From the NCBI RefSeq assembly GCF_900698965.1, contig NZ_LR217725.1, positions 558,001 to 622,000 of the forward strand: a DNA stretch of 64,000 bases. Reading direction: 5' to 3'. Under the pieces are notes generated by a model that ran no database searches, was not told the origin of the DNA, and worked only from the letters and a program-made list of their open reading frames with translations. The DNA is from Erwinia_E haradaeae_A (GTDB lineage Bacteria > Pseudomonadota > Gammaproteobacteria > Enterobacterales > Enterobacteriaceae). Position numbers and translations under genes: made by a program. Shown piece after piece: positions 49,063-58,297 of the stretch (position 1 is its first letter; the number at the start of each line of letters is the position of its first letter).

Positions 49063-50205
49063 TTGAAGAACCATGAGAGGAACATACTGTTGCTATATGA
49101 CCGTACCTTACTATGGTTAACGCTTGGTTTAACAATCATAGGTTTAATAATGGTAACATCAGCCTCAATAGCAGTTAGCCAGCGCTTAGTAGAAGATCCA
49201 CTTCTTTTTGCTAAGCGTGATGCATTGTATTTGTTGTTATCTCTTGGAGTTTCTAGAATTACATTATGTATCCCTATGAGTGTTTGGCAACGCTTTAGTG
49301 GTAGTATGTTACTAATGGCAATTGCGCTATTATTTCTAGTTTTAGTAACAGGTAATTCAATTAATGGTGCAATTCGTTGGATTTCTTTAGGACCTGTCAG
49401 TATTCAACCTGCAGAATTGTCTAAATTATCATTATTCTGTTATCTATCTAATTATCTGGCGCGCAAAGTTCATGAAGTTCGGAATTATTTTTGGGGTTTT
49501 TTAAAACCTATGGGTGTTATGCTGATATTGGCAGTGCTATTGTTAGCTCAACCAGATTTAGGAACTGTAGTGGTTCTCTTTATTACTACACTCTCTGTAT
49601 TATTTTTAGGAGGTGCAAAAGTATGGCAGTTTGTAGCGATCATCAGCTCTGGCATTGTTGCTATTAGTATTTTAATTTTGAGTGAGCCATATCGCATACG
49701 ACGCATAATTTCTGTCTGGAACCCATGGAGCGATCCATTTGGCAGCGGTTATCAGCTTACTCAATCTTTAATGGCGTTTGCCAGAGGTGAATTCTTAGGG
49801 CAGGGGCTAGGTAACTCAATACAAAAATTAGAGTATCTTCCTGAAGCTCATACAGATTTTATATTTTCAATTATTGGCGAAGAATTAGGTTATCTTGGTG
49901 TTTTTATAGGATTAATCATGCTGTTTTTTGTCTCGTTTCGAGCAATGCTGATTGGACGAGACGCATTAAAAATTAATCAATGCTTTTCGGGATTTCTTGC
50001 ATGCGCGATTGGTGTTTGGTTTAGTTTGCAAACGTTAGTAAACGTTGGGGCCACAGCAGGCGTGCTGCCAACTAAAGGTTTAACACTACCATTAATTAGT
50101 TACGGAGGTTCAAGCCTACTCATTATGTCAACAGCTATTGTATTTTTATTACGAATCGATTACGAAATACGTTTAACAAAAACTCAGGCATTGAAACGAG
50201 GGTAA
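49063..50205 (+). CDS. ftsW: Septal peptidoglycan polymerase FtsW, with uncertain start
   Basis: FtsW is the SEDS-family glycosyltransferase that polymerises septal peptidoglycan and pairs with FtsI. The body is well conserved: YDRTLLWLT, RWISLGPVSIQPAELSKLS, AQPDLGTVVVLF, PYRIRR, GSGYQLTQSLMAFARGE and the late PEAHTDFIFSIIGEELG, LPTKGLTLPLISYGGSSL. There are about ten membrane segments. The product is at most 380 residues against 414 in E. coli. No ATG lies in frame before the first membrane segment: candidates are TTG 49063, CTG 49087 and TTG 49090, the last two 6-9 bases after an AGAGG. The ancestral ATG at 48997 is cut off by a TGA at 49039. Translation may therefore be weak. TGA clearly acts as a stop in this genome, ending adk and accD. 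Confidence 0.88.
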   Translation: MKNHERNILLLYDRTLLWLTLGLTIIGLIMVTSASIAVSQRLVEDPLLFAKRDALYLLLSLGVSRITLCIPMSVWQRFSGSMLLMAIALLFLVLVTGNSINGAIRWISLGPVSIQPAELSKLSLFCYLSNYLARKVHEVRNYFWGFLKPMGVMLILAVLLLAQPDLGTVVVLFITTLSVLFLGGAKVWQFVAIISSGIVAISILILSEPYRIRRIISVWNPWSDPFGSGYQLTQSLMAFARGEFLGQGLGNSIQKLEYLPEAHTDFIFSIIGEELGYLGVFIGLIMLFFVSFRAMLIGRDALKINQCFSGFLACAIGVWFSLQTLVNVGATAGVLPTKGLTLPLISYGGSSLLIMSTAIVFLLRIDYEIRLTKTQALKRG

Positions 50206-50208
50206 TAA

Positions 50209-51266
50209 ATGACAAACAAAAAACTAATGGTAATGGCTGGTGGCACCGGAGGGCATATTTTTCCGGGTCTAGCTGTCGCTAATTATCTAATCAGATTAAA
50301 CTGGAAAGTGCTTTGGCTAGGCACTTCTGAGAGAATGGAGTCACACTTAGTCCCTAAACATGGCATTGACATTCAATTCATCAAGATTAGCGGTTTACGT
50401 AATCAAGGTATTCTAAGCTTGATATCTTCACCAATTAGAATTTTATATGCCTGGCATCAAGCACGAAAAATTATTAAGTCATGGCAACCAGATGTAGTAT
50501 TGGGAATGGGGGGCTATGTATCCGGTCCAGGTGCCTTAGCAGCATGGAGTTGTGGTGTACCTCTAGTGCTTCATGAGCAGAATGGTATTGCTGGATTAAC
50601 TAATAAGTGGTTGTCTCGATTACCAGTAAAGTAATACAAGCGTTTCCAGGAGCGCTTACTTCTGCAGAAGTTGTTGGAAATCCAATACGTGAAAATATGT
50701 TGGTTCTGCCTGAACCATCTGTGCGTTTTTCAAGACGTCAAGGCTCAATCTGCGTACTCGTTCTGGGAGGTAGTCAAGGTGCAAATATACTTAACCAGAC
50801 TATGCCTCAAGTAGCAGCAAAAATGGGTCGAAAAATTAATCTATGGCATCAGGTTGGTAAGGGTTCTCTTAATATCGTGAGAGAAAATTACGCTAAAGTG
50901 CAATATTCACCTTATTTAATATCAGAATTTATTGATGATATGGCAGCTGCCTATGCTTGGGCCGATTTAGTTATATGTCGATCCGGTGCTATGACTGTTA
51001 GCGAAATTTCTGCTGTTGGTCTTCCAGCAATCTTTGTCCCTTTCCAGCACAAGGACCGCCAGCAATACTGGAATGCACTACAATTAGAAAGAATTGGTGG
51101 CGCAATTATTTGTGAACAGAAGGAATTCACTGCTGATATAGTATCACAGACCTTAGCAGTATTGGATCGTCGCACACTTTTAGTCATGGCTGAAAAATCT
51201 CGCTCTATAGCTATATTAGATTCAACCACACGTGTATCCTCTGTAATCAAAAATGCGTTACGCTAA
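50209..51266 (+). pseudogene. murG: Frameshifted murG (lipid II-forming GlcNAc transferase)
   Basis: MurG adds GlcNAc to lipid I, giving lipid II on the inner face of the membrane. The gene is split in two frames. Bases 50209-50634 encode residues 1-141, with the lipid-contact motif GGTGGHIFPGLAVA and HEQNGIAGLTNKWL. The rest is in the frame +1 relative to this (usable from about 50619) and runs to 51266, with VIQAFPGA, VVGNP, GGSQGANILNQ and FQHKDRQQYWNA. Comparison with E. coli places a one-base deletion at about 50617-50619, where WLS-R should pass to ITSKV. Joined, the halves give about 351 residues (355 in E. coli), with no other damage. MurG is normally essential. The options are a very recent lesion, a sequencing or assembly error, or ribosomal or transcriptional slippage; there is no homopolymer at the site to favour slippage. 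Confidence 0.88.
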
Positions 51267-51383
51267 TATTCCTGTATGAATAATACGCAATACATGTATT
51301 TATCTATGATGTGTTATAAATTGTTTTTATTTAAAATGTGTTTATCTAAAAATCTAAATGTAAAAAATAACTGGTAGGTTAAA

Positions 51384-52829
51384 ATGGTTAACGCTAAGCC
51401 AGTGGATATAGTGGGTCTTATTACATCTAAAATGCGTTGTTTGCGACATTTTCATTTTGTTGGTATTGGTGGGTCTGGAATGGGTGGAATTGCTACAATT
51501 TTAGCACAGGAGGGTTATATAGTTAGTGGTTCAGAGTTATCACCTAACGCAATCACGCAATATCTAAAGACGCTTGGAGTGATCATCTTTGCTCATCATT
51601 GTCCAGAAAATATAAAAAACGCTCATGTATTAGTCATATCAAGCGCGATATCACAAGATAACCCAGAAGTGGTGGCAGCACATAAGGCCAATATTCCAGT
51701 CATCTTACGTGCAGAAATGCTATCAGAATTAATGCGGTCCCGATATGGAATTACTGTTTCTGGGACGCATGGAAAAACAACTACTACTGCCATGATTGCA
51801 TGCATATATCAAGAAGGGGGTTTAGACCCTACATTTATTAATGGAGGAATGATCAAAGGAATTCGCGCTAATGCTCGTCTTGGAAAAAGCTGTTATTTGG
51901 TTGTTGAGGCAGATGAAAGTGACGCATCGTTTTTATACTTACAGCCAATCCTGGCAGTGATTACAAATATTGAAGCTGATCATATGGATACTTACCAGGG
52001 TAATTTTAACACACTTAAACAAACTTTTATCAAATTTTTGCATAATCTTCCATTTTATGGAAGAGCGATTTTATGTGTTGATGATGAAGCTATCCGTAGT
52101 ATTATACCGCAAATAAAACGTAAAATTATAACTTACGGATGTAGAAAAAATGCTGATGTCCAGATTCAGAACTATCAACATCATAAAGGAAAAGGCTGCT
52201 TTCACCTGATACGTCAGAATAAACCATTAATAAAAGTTACCCTCAATACCCCCGGGCTGCATCATGCGCTTAATGCAGCTGCTGCGATAGCAGTAGCAAC
52301 TGAAGATGGTATTGCCGATGCAGATATTATCTGTGCATTGCAGAATTTTCAGGGGGTTAGTCGGCGCTTCGATATTCTTGGTGAGTATCCATTAGCTCGA
52401 GTAAATGGTAGCAAAGGTACAGCTATATTGATTGATGATTACGGTCATCACCCAACAGAAATAGATGTTACTATCAAGACTATACGTGCTAGGTGGCCAG
52501 ACAGGAACCTCATTATGATTTTTCAGCCACATCGATATACCCGTACTCGCGATTTGCATTCTGACTTTATTAATACGCTATCTCAGGTTGATGAGCTAAT
52601 CATGCTAGAGGTGTACTCTGCCGGTGAATTACCAATAAGTGGAGCAGATAGTAATTCACTATGCCGTGCCATTCAGGATCGTCAAAAAATAAATCCGATT
52701 TTAATATCTAATCATGACAGAATAATAGACAATCTTCTTCCGAGATTAACAGGAAACAATCTTATTTTAGTGCAAGGCGCTGGAAATATTGAAACTGTTG
52801 CCTGTGATATTGCTAAAGCACTATTATAG
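51384..52829 (+). CDS. murC: UDP-MurNAc:L-alanine ligase MurC
   Basis: MurC adds the first amino acid, L-alanine, to UDP-MurNAc. The product is 481 residues (491 in E. coli); the C-terminal tail is shorter. The N-terminal HFVGIGGSGMGGIA binds the nucleotide. The ATP loop SGTHGKTTTTAM has Lys131. EADESDASFL, NIEADHMDTY, GLHHALNAAAA, DDYGHHPTE and PHRYTRTRDL follow. It begins 117 bases after murG, a slightly looser join than others in the cluster. The ATG has TAGG-type bases upstream. Its end is followed after 37 bases by ddlB. Confidence 0.97.
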   Translation: MVNAKPVDIVGLITSKMRCLRHFHFVGIGGSGMGGIATILAQEGYIVSGSELSPNAITQYLKTLGVIIFAHHCPENIKNAHVLVISSAISQDNPEVVAAHKANIPVILRAEMLSELMRSRYGITVSGTHGKTTTTAMIACIYQEGGLDPTFINGGMIKGIRANARLGKSCYLVVEADESDASFLYLQPILAVITNIEADHMDTYQGNFNTLKQTFIKFLHNLPFYGRAILCVDDEAIRSIIPQIKRKIITYGCRKNADVQIQNYQHHKGKGCFHLIRQNKPLIKVTLNTPGLHHALNAAAAIAVATEDGIADADIICALQNFQGVSRRFDILGEYPLARVNGSKGTAILIDDYGHHPTEIDVTIKTIRARWPDRNLIMIFQPHRYTRTRDLHSDFINTLSQVDELIMLEVYSAGELPISGADSNSLCRAIQDRQKINPILISNHDRIIDNLLPRLTGNNLILVQGAGNIETVACDIAKALL

Positions 52830-52866
52830 TGTAAGTTTGTGTAATCCAGCAAGACAGGAGATTATG

Positions 52867-53787
52867 ATGGCTGGAAAAGTAGCAGTCTTGATGGGAGGTT
52901 GCTCTTCGGAGCGTGAGATCTCTCTATTGTCAGGACAGGCCGTTTTGCATGGCCTAAAGGGTATTGGAGTTAATGCTTATCCTGTAGATACACGTGATTT
53001 TCCGATTGTTCAATTAAAACAAGAGGGATTTATTAAAGCCTTTATCACATTACATGGACAAGGTGGTGAAGACGGTACAATTCAGGCCGTGTTGGAGCAC
53101 CTGAAGATTCCTTATACTGGAAGCAGAGTCTTAGCTTCTGCTCTGAGTATAGATAAAATACAGAGTAAATATCTATGGAAAGGTTATGGTCTTTCAACAT
53201 CTCCTTTTATCTCATTGCATCAGTCGCAAATAAATGGAGGCTTATCTCAGAAAATAAAAAGAAAACTTAGTCAGCTAGGACTACCTGTATTTGTTAAACC
53301 GAATTGTTCAGGATCCAGTCTAGGTGTCTCACGTGTAAATTATATATCAGATTTAGAGCCAGCATTAATAAACGCTTTTCGTTATGATAAAAAAATATTA
53401 ATAGAAGCGTTTCTCAGCGGCGACGAGTATACGGTCGGCGTAATTGGTACAACAGTCCTACCGTCGTTGCGAATTCAGTGCTCTAGAGAATTTTATAACT
53501 ATCATGCCAAATATATTTCGCGTGATACCAAATATTTTTGCCCATCAGGTCTAAGTATTCAACAAGAAGAGGATTTAAAATCCTTGAGTCTTGCAGCATG
53601 GAATGCACTAGGCTGTGCAGGATGTGGCCGCATTGATGTAATGGCAGATTCTGCTGGACGTTTTTATTTGCTAGAAGTTAATACTTCCCCCGGAATGAGT
53701 AATCACAGTTTACTACCAATGGCAGCTAGCAAGGCGGGAATAAGTTTTTCAGAACTTGTAGGGCGTATCCTAGATTTAGCTAATTAA
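52867..53787 (+). CDS. ddlB: D-alanine:D-alanine ligase DdlB
   Basis: DdlB makes D-Ala-D-Ala, the substrate of MurF. With the ATG at 52867 the product is 306 residues, exactly the E. coli length, starting MAGKVAVLMGG. AGGAG lies six bases before this start; the adjacent ATG at 52864 is a close alternative. ATP-grasp landmarks are SSEREISLLSG, LHGQGGEDGTIQ, PVFVKPNCSGSSLGVS, GRIDVMAD and LLEVNTSPGMSNHSL. A larger frame open from 52789 overlaps murC and is not family-like. In E. coli ftsQ follows directly; here there is a 988-base gap. Confidence 0.96.
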   Translation: MAGKVAVLMGGCSSEREISLLSGQAVLHGLKGIGVNAYPVDTRDFPIVQLKQEGFIKAFITLHGQGGEDGTIQAVLEHLKIPYTGSRVLASALSIDKIQSKYLWKGYGLSTSPFISLHQSQINGGLSQKIKRKLSQLGLPVFVKPNCSGSSLGVSRVNYISDLEPALINAFRYDKKILIEAFLSGDEYTVGVIGTTVLPSLRIQCSREFYNYHAKYISRDTKYFCPSGLSIQQEEDLKSLSLAAWNALGCAGCGRIDVMADSAGRFYLLEVNTSPGMSNHSLLPMAASKAGISFSELVGRILDLAN

Positions 53788-54775
53788 GAGCAATAGATCC
53801 AATTTTGAGGTTAATCTATGACATACGTTTATATCAAACAGTACTCAATCTAGTAATGATTCAATACTTCATAGATCTCATGATACCGCATACCATTATC
53901 AGACTCACACTAACAGTATATAACAAGCTACATACTAGTAATGATTAAATACTTCATAGACCTCATGATACCGCATACCATTATCAGAGTAACACTAACA
54001 GTATATAACAAGCTACATAGTAAACATCTGATAAACTGGAGACTAACATCAAACCTATATTAAAAATATAATATATGCACTTTTGCTTTAAAATATTTTC
54101 TTTAAAACAAAGAAATAAATATAAAAATTAAGATTTGTAGCAATCAATCCGTGTAATCTAACACCTATAGTTTTGTATGAATAAATACAAAATTTTAGCA
54201 ATAGAATTGGTGTTGTGCTGTATAGATCAAATAGATTGTCTTATATGTAGCATACTGGGATCCATTAGCATCACACTGTATGCAAAGAATAATACATATG
54301 AGTTTAAATCTGTTGTGACTTCGAATCGAATCACCACAGTCCGCCTTTGATGTAGTAAAATAAGAAAAATAAGTAATGCACGGCATTTATTGAATTGTTT
54401 ACCGTTTTAAACGGTGGAAGAGATAGAAAAATCTTTGCCACATTACTTCTCAAGTCAGTCTTGTTACAAGAAAGACAACCTCAATGAACAGTGTAATAGT
54501 ATTAGCATATAGAGCGTTAATTCTCTTACATAATAACATGATGATCGATCAGGATACATATTAAATACAATAATATTATCGAACTATAAAAATATTGAGG
54601 TATGATCTGTAATATATATCTATTTTAGCTATTTTTAGAAAAAAATATCACATAAATATGTTATGTATGTGAGCTCTGCTAGTGCTATGATTTCTCTAAG
54701 AAGTTAATTACCTCATATTTCTCGAGATTAGATCACTAAGTGATTCTAATATAGTAATGTATAGGTTAAAGAGCA
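53788..54775. other. Non-coding gap in place of ftsQ
   Basis: This 988-base stretch lies between ddlB and ftsA, exactly where ftsQ (about 830 bases) sits in E. coli and close to its size. No POTRA or FtsQ-like segment can be read in any frame, and composition is as AT-rich as the other spacers. The left part is an 85-base tandem duplication at 53850-54019. The promoter for ftsA and ftsZ would have to lie here, because the operon continuity is broken. Confidence 0.6.
53850..54019. repeat. 85-base tandem duplication in the former ftsQ position
   Basis: Two direct copies, 53850-53934 and 53935-54019, with the same period throughout and only a handful of base differences (for example TTCAATAC versus TTAAATAC, ATCTCATG versus ACCTCATG). 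It begins about 60 bases after the ddlB stop. Neither copy encodes anything recognisable. Confidence 0.92.
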
Positions 54776-56032
54776 ATGATCAAATTGATAGATAAAAAAC
54801 TATTAGTAGGTTTAGAAATAGGAACTACTAAAATTGTAACCATAGTAGGAGAGGTTCTGCCTGATGGCATAATAAATATTATCGGAATCGGGGAATCTCT
54901 ATCTCGTGGCATGGATAAAGGCGGTGTAACTAACCTTGAATTAGTAGTAAAATGTGTAAAAAAGGCAATAGATCAGGCTGAATTAATGGCAGATTGTCAA
55001 ATTGAATCCGTTTATCTAGCTTTATCAGGCCAACATATTAGCTGTCAGAACGAAATAGGAATCGTTCCTATTTCTGAGGAAGAGGTAACGCAGGAAGACG
55101 TAGATACGGTTGTGCATACTGCTCAATCTGTGCGCGTGCGTGATGAGCACCGTATCCTGCATGTGATTCCACAGGAATATGCTATCGACTATCAGGAAGG
55201 AATTAAAAATCCAGTCGGCCTTTCTGGTGTGCGTCTGAAGGCTAAGGTGCATCTAATAACATGCCATAACGATATGGCAAAGAATATTGTTAAAGTAGTA
55301 GCCCGCTGTGGCTTAAAGGTAGATCAATTAATTTTTGCTGGCTTGGCATCTAGCTTGGCAGTATTAACTGAAGATGAGAAAGAGCTAGGGGTTTGCATGG
55401 TCGATATTGGTGGTGGAACTATGGATATAGGGATATATACTAATGGCGCCTTGCGTTATAGTAAAGTGATTCCATATGCAGGACATATTGTCACTAGTGA
55501 TATTGCTTATGCCTTTGGAACTCCTCCCGCTGATGCAGAAGATATTAAATTACGTAAGGGGTGTGCATTAGGAACGCTTACTGTGCAAGATGAAGCTGTG
55601 GAAGTTCCAAGCGTAGGAGGCCGTTTACCCCAAAACCTTCAGCTTAAAACACTGACAGAAATTATTGAGCTACGTTATACAGAGCTACTGCATTTAGTCA
55701 ATGATGAAATTGTACAGTTCCAAAATAGTTTATCTCAAAGCAATGCAAAATATCATCTTGCAGCAGGCGTTGTGCTCACTGGTGGGGCTTCACAAATCAA
55801 CGGCCTAGTAGAATGTGCGCAGAGTGTATTTCATACGCAAGTCCGCATTGGACATCCAATTTATATTTCTGATTCAATAAAAACTATGCAGGGACCATCT
55901 TATTCAACGGTAGCGGGTTTACTGCATTATGGAAAAGAAGATCGAATTAATAATAAAAAAGCTATGAAACATAGAGCTTCAGTAAGTCTCTGGCTTACAA
56001 AAATCAATCGATGGTTAAAAAAAGAGTTTTAA
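54776..56032 (+). CDS. ftsA: Cell division protein FtsA
   Basis: FtsA is the actin-like protein that ties FtsZ filaments to the inner membrane and recruits later division proteins. The product is 418 residues (420 in E. coli). Nucleotide-site motifs are GLEIGTTKIV (phosphate 1), MVDIGGGTMDIGIY (phosphate 2) and VLTGGASQINGL (adenosine). The 1C domain (about 84-165) includes GIVPISEEEVTQEDV. The C-terminal amphipathic membrane-targeting helix is kept (LWLTKINRWLKKEF). The ATG agrees with the family start. It is followed after 72 bases by ftsZ. Preservation contrasts with the loss of ftsQ and ftsL. Confidence 0.97.
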   Translation: MIKLIDKKLLVGLEIGTTKIVTIVGEVLPDGIINIIGIGESLSRGMDKGGVTNLELVVKCVKKAIDQAELMADCQIESVYLALSGQHISCQNEIGIVPISEEEVTQEDVDTVVHTAQSVRVRDEHRILHVIPQEYAIDYQEGIKNPVGLSGVRLKAKVHLITCHNDMAKNIVKVVARCGLKVDQLIFAGLASSLAVLTEDEKELGVCMVDIGGGTMDIGIYTNGALRYSKVIPYAGHIVTSDIAYAFGTPPADAEDIKLRKGCALGTLTVQDEAVEVPSVGGRLPQNLQLKTLTEIIELRYTELLHLVNDEIVQFQNSLSQSNAKYHLAAGVVLTGGASQINGLVECAQSVFHTQVRIGHPIYISDSIKTMQGPSYSTVAGLLHYGKEDRINNKKAMKHRASVSLWLTKINRWLKKEF

Positions 56033-56104
56033 TTTTTTCTAACATAGGGATTATTCTTTATCTTTTAGTAACCCTAAAAGAATAGTATGTAATGGAGTGA
56101 TATT

Positions 56105-57280
56105 ATGTTTGAACCCTTAGAGTTAACTAATGACGCTATCATTAAAGTCATTGGCGTGGGTGGCGGTGGCGGAAACGCTGTTGAACATATGATCCGGGAA
56201 AGTATTTCAGGTGTTGAATTTTTTGCGATAAATACAGATGCCCAAGCATTGCGTAAAACAACTATTAGCCAAACTATCCAGATCGGTAATGCCATTACTA
56301 AAGGTCTGGGAGCTGGTGCAAACCCGGAGATAGGAAGAAACGCAGCCGAAGAGGATCGCGAGGTATTACGTCAGATACTAACAGATACAGACATGGTATT
56401 TATTGCCGCAGGTATGGGTGGTGGAACAGGTACTGGTGCAGCTCCAGTAGTTGCAAAAGTAGCAAAAGAATTTGGCATTCTAACTGTTGCTGTAGTGACA
56501 AAGCCGTTTAATTTTGAAGGAAAAAAACGAATGTCATTTGCAGAGCAAGGTATAACAGAACTGTCTAAGTACGTTGACTCATTAATTACTATCCCTAACG
56601 ATAAATTACTTAAAGTGCTAGGTCGAGGGGTTTCCTTACTCGACGCATTTGGTGCAGCTAATGATGTCTTGAAAGGTTCGGTACAAGGCATTGCCGAATT
56701 GATTACTAGACCAGGTCTCATTAATGTTGATTTTGCTGATGTTCGCACTGTGATGTCTGAGATGGGTTATGCAATGATGGGGTCTGGTATTGCATGCGGT
56801 GAAGATCGTGCTGAAGAAGCGTCTGAAATGGCAGTTTCTAGCCCATTACTCGAGGATATTGATCTGTCTGGTGCACGTGGTGTCCTAGTAAACATCACTG
56901 CTGGTTTTGATCTTCGTTTAGATGAGTTTGAAACTATCGGTAACACTATTCGTGCATTTTCTTCTGATAGTGCCACCGTAGTGATCGGTACTTCATTAGA
57001 TCCTGAAATGCACGATACATTGCGTGTAACAGTAGTGGCCACTGGTATTGGTGTGAGCAGGCGCCCTGATATAGCAGTAGTGACTGATAAAAAATCCATA
57101 CATCATGCTATGATAGATGATCGTTATCAACAGCACGGACTACCGTCGATGACACTAGAATCAGAACCTATTGTAAGAACGGCACACGAACAAGAGACAA
57201 AGTTAAGTCAACCATCTAACTATCTAGATATCCCAGCATTTCTACGTAAAAAATCAGAATACAAGGATTCGAATGATTAG
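56105..57280 (+). CDS. ftsZ: Cell division GTPase FtsZ
   Basis: FtsZ forms the tubulin-like ring that marks the division site. The product is 391 residues (383 in E. coli). The GTP-binding signature GGGTGTGAAP is at about residues 103-112. NTDAQAL and the T7 loop around VNVDFADVRTVM are conserved. The C-terminal tail DIPAFLRKK, which binds FtsA and ZipA, is kept, with a slightly longer and altered linker before it. GGAG lies six bases before the ATG. The end leads to lpxC after a 92-base gap. Confidence 0.98.
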   Translation: MFEPLELTNDAIIKVIGVGGGGGNAVEHMIRESISGVEFFAINTDAQALRKTTISQTIQIGNAITKGLGAGANPEIGRNAAEEDREVLRQILTDTDMVFIAAGMGGGTGTGAAPVVAKVAKEFGILTVAVVTKPFNFEGKKRMSFAEQGITELSKYVDSLITIPNDKLLKVLGRGVSLLDAFGAANDVLKGSVQGIAELITRPGLINVDFADVRTVMSEMGYAMMGSGIACGEDRAEEASEMAVSSPLLEDIDLSGARGVLVNITAGFDLRLDEFETIGNTIRAFSSDSATVVIGTSLDPEMHDTLRVTVVATGIGVSRRPDIAVVTDKKSIHHAMIDDRYQQHGLPSMTLESEPIVRTAHEQETKLSQPSNYLDIPAFLRKKSEYKDSND

Positions 57281-57372
57281 ACAGAAGATCAGGTCTTTGA
57301 CAGATACAATCTGTCAGCATTGTTTTATGCAATGCGCATTTACGGTAAGACGATTCATTTTGAGATCACAAA

Positions 57373-58290
57373 ATGATTAAACAACGGACATTAAAGCGCA
57401 CTGTTCAGACAACTGGTGTTGGTCTGCATACTGGAAAAAGAATTACCTTGACCCTGCGTTGCGCATTGGCTAACACCGGAGTAATTTATCGTCGTACTGA
57501 CTTAAATCCTCCTGTAGATATTCCAGCTAAAGCGCAATCAGTGCGCGATACTATGCTATGCACGTGCTTAGTTAATGAGCATAAAGTCAGAATTTCAACA
57601 GTAGAGCATATTAATGCAGCTCTTGCAGGATTAGGCGTAGATAACATCATTGTAGAAGTTAATGCACCTGAAATCCCCATTATGGATGGTAGTGCGGCAC
57701 CATTTATCTATTTACTAATGGATGCCGGCATCGTAGAATTAAATAGCGCTAAAACATTTGTACGTATTAAACAATCAGTACGAGTTCAAGAAGGTGAAAA
57801 ATGGGCAGAATTTTCACCATATCATGGTTTTTCATTGGATTTTACAATTGATTTTAATCATCCAGCAATTGATGAAAGCACGCAGCGTTATTATATGGAT
57901 TTCTCTACTGAGACATTTACATCCCAAATTAGTCGGGCACGTACTTTTGGATTTATACATGATATAGAAAATCTACAATGCCGAGGTCTATGTCTTGGAG
58001 GCAGCTTTGACTGCGCGATAGTGGTAGATAAATATCGTGTTTTAAATACAGAAGGTCTACGCTTTAAAGATGAATTTGTACGTCATAAAATACTTGATGC
58101 AATTGGTGATCTATATATGTGTGGCCATAGTATCATAGGTGCCTTTACTGCCTACAAATCAGGACATTCACTAAATAACAAACTGTTACAAACGGTGTTA
58201 TCCCAGAAAGAAGCATGGGAACTGGCAACTTTTGAGCATACCGACTTACTACCAATCACATTTATAAAACCTAACCTACTATTTTCATAA
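57373..58290 (+). CDS. lpxC: UDP-3-O-acyl-GlcNAc deacetylase LpxC
   Basis: LpxC catalyses the committed step of lipid A synthesis in the cytoplasm. The product is 305 residues, as in E. coli. Zinc ligands are the histidine in STVEHINAAL and the His and Asp in RHKILDAIGDL; the catalytic-site histidine is in GHSLNNKLL. The IMDGSAAPF loop is present. The C-terminal tail, which in E. coli carries the FtsH degradation signal, ends differently here (LLFS). It closes the dcw cluster and converges on dciA, with only 7 bases between stop codons. Confidence 0.97.
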   Translation: MIKQRTLKRTVQTTGVGLHTGKRITLTLRCALANTGVIYRRTDLNPPVDIPAKAQSVRDTMLCTCLVNEHKVRISTVEHINAALAGLGVDNIIVEVNAPEIPIMDGSAAPFIYLLMDAGIVELNSAKTFVRIKQSVRVQEGEKWAEFSPYHGFSLDFTIDFNHPAIDESTQRYYMDFSTETFTSQISRARTFGFIHDIENLQCRGLCLGGSFDCAIVVDKYRVLNTEGLRFKDEFVRHKILDAIGDLYMCGHSIIGAFTAYKSGHSLNNKLLQTVLSQKEAWELATFEHTDLLPITFIKPNLLFS

Positions 58291-58297
58291 TCTAACA

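Noticed and set aside
48997..49095. Reading TGA as tryptophan to rescue the ftsW start
   Set aside because: TGA ends adk, accD and other genes at their expected lengths, so the standard code is used; an isolated reassignment is not supported.
50607..51266. The second part of murG as an independent glycosyltransferase gene
   Set aside because: It is the exact continuation of MurG after the frameshift, has no ribosome binding site of its own and lacks the N-terminal lipid-binding half.
54290..54360. A TTCGAATC-like stretch suggesting a tRNA T-loop
   Set aside because: No matching acceptor, D or anticodon stem could be drawn around it. Other similar hits in the spacers also failed, so I call no tRNA.
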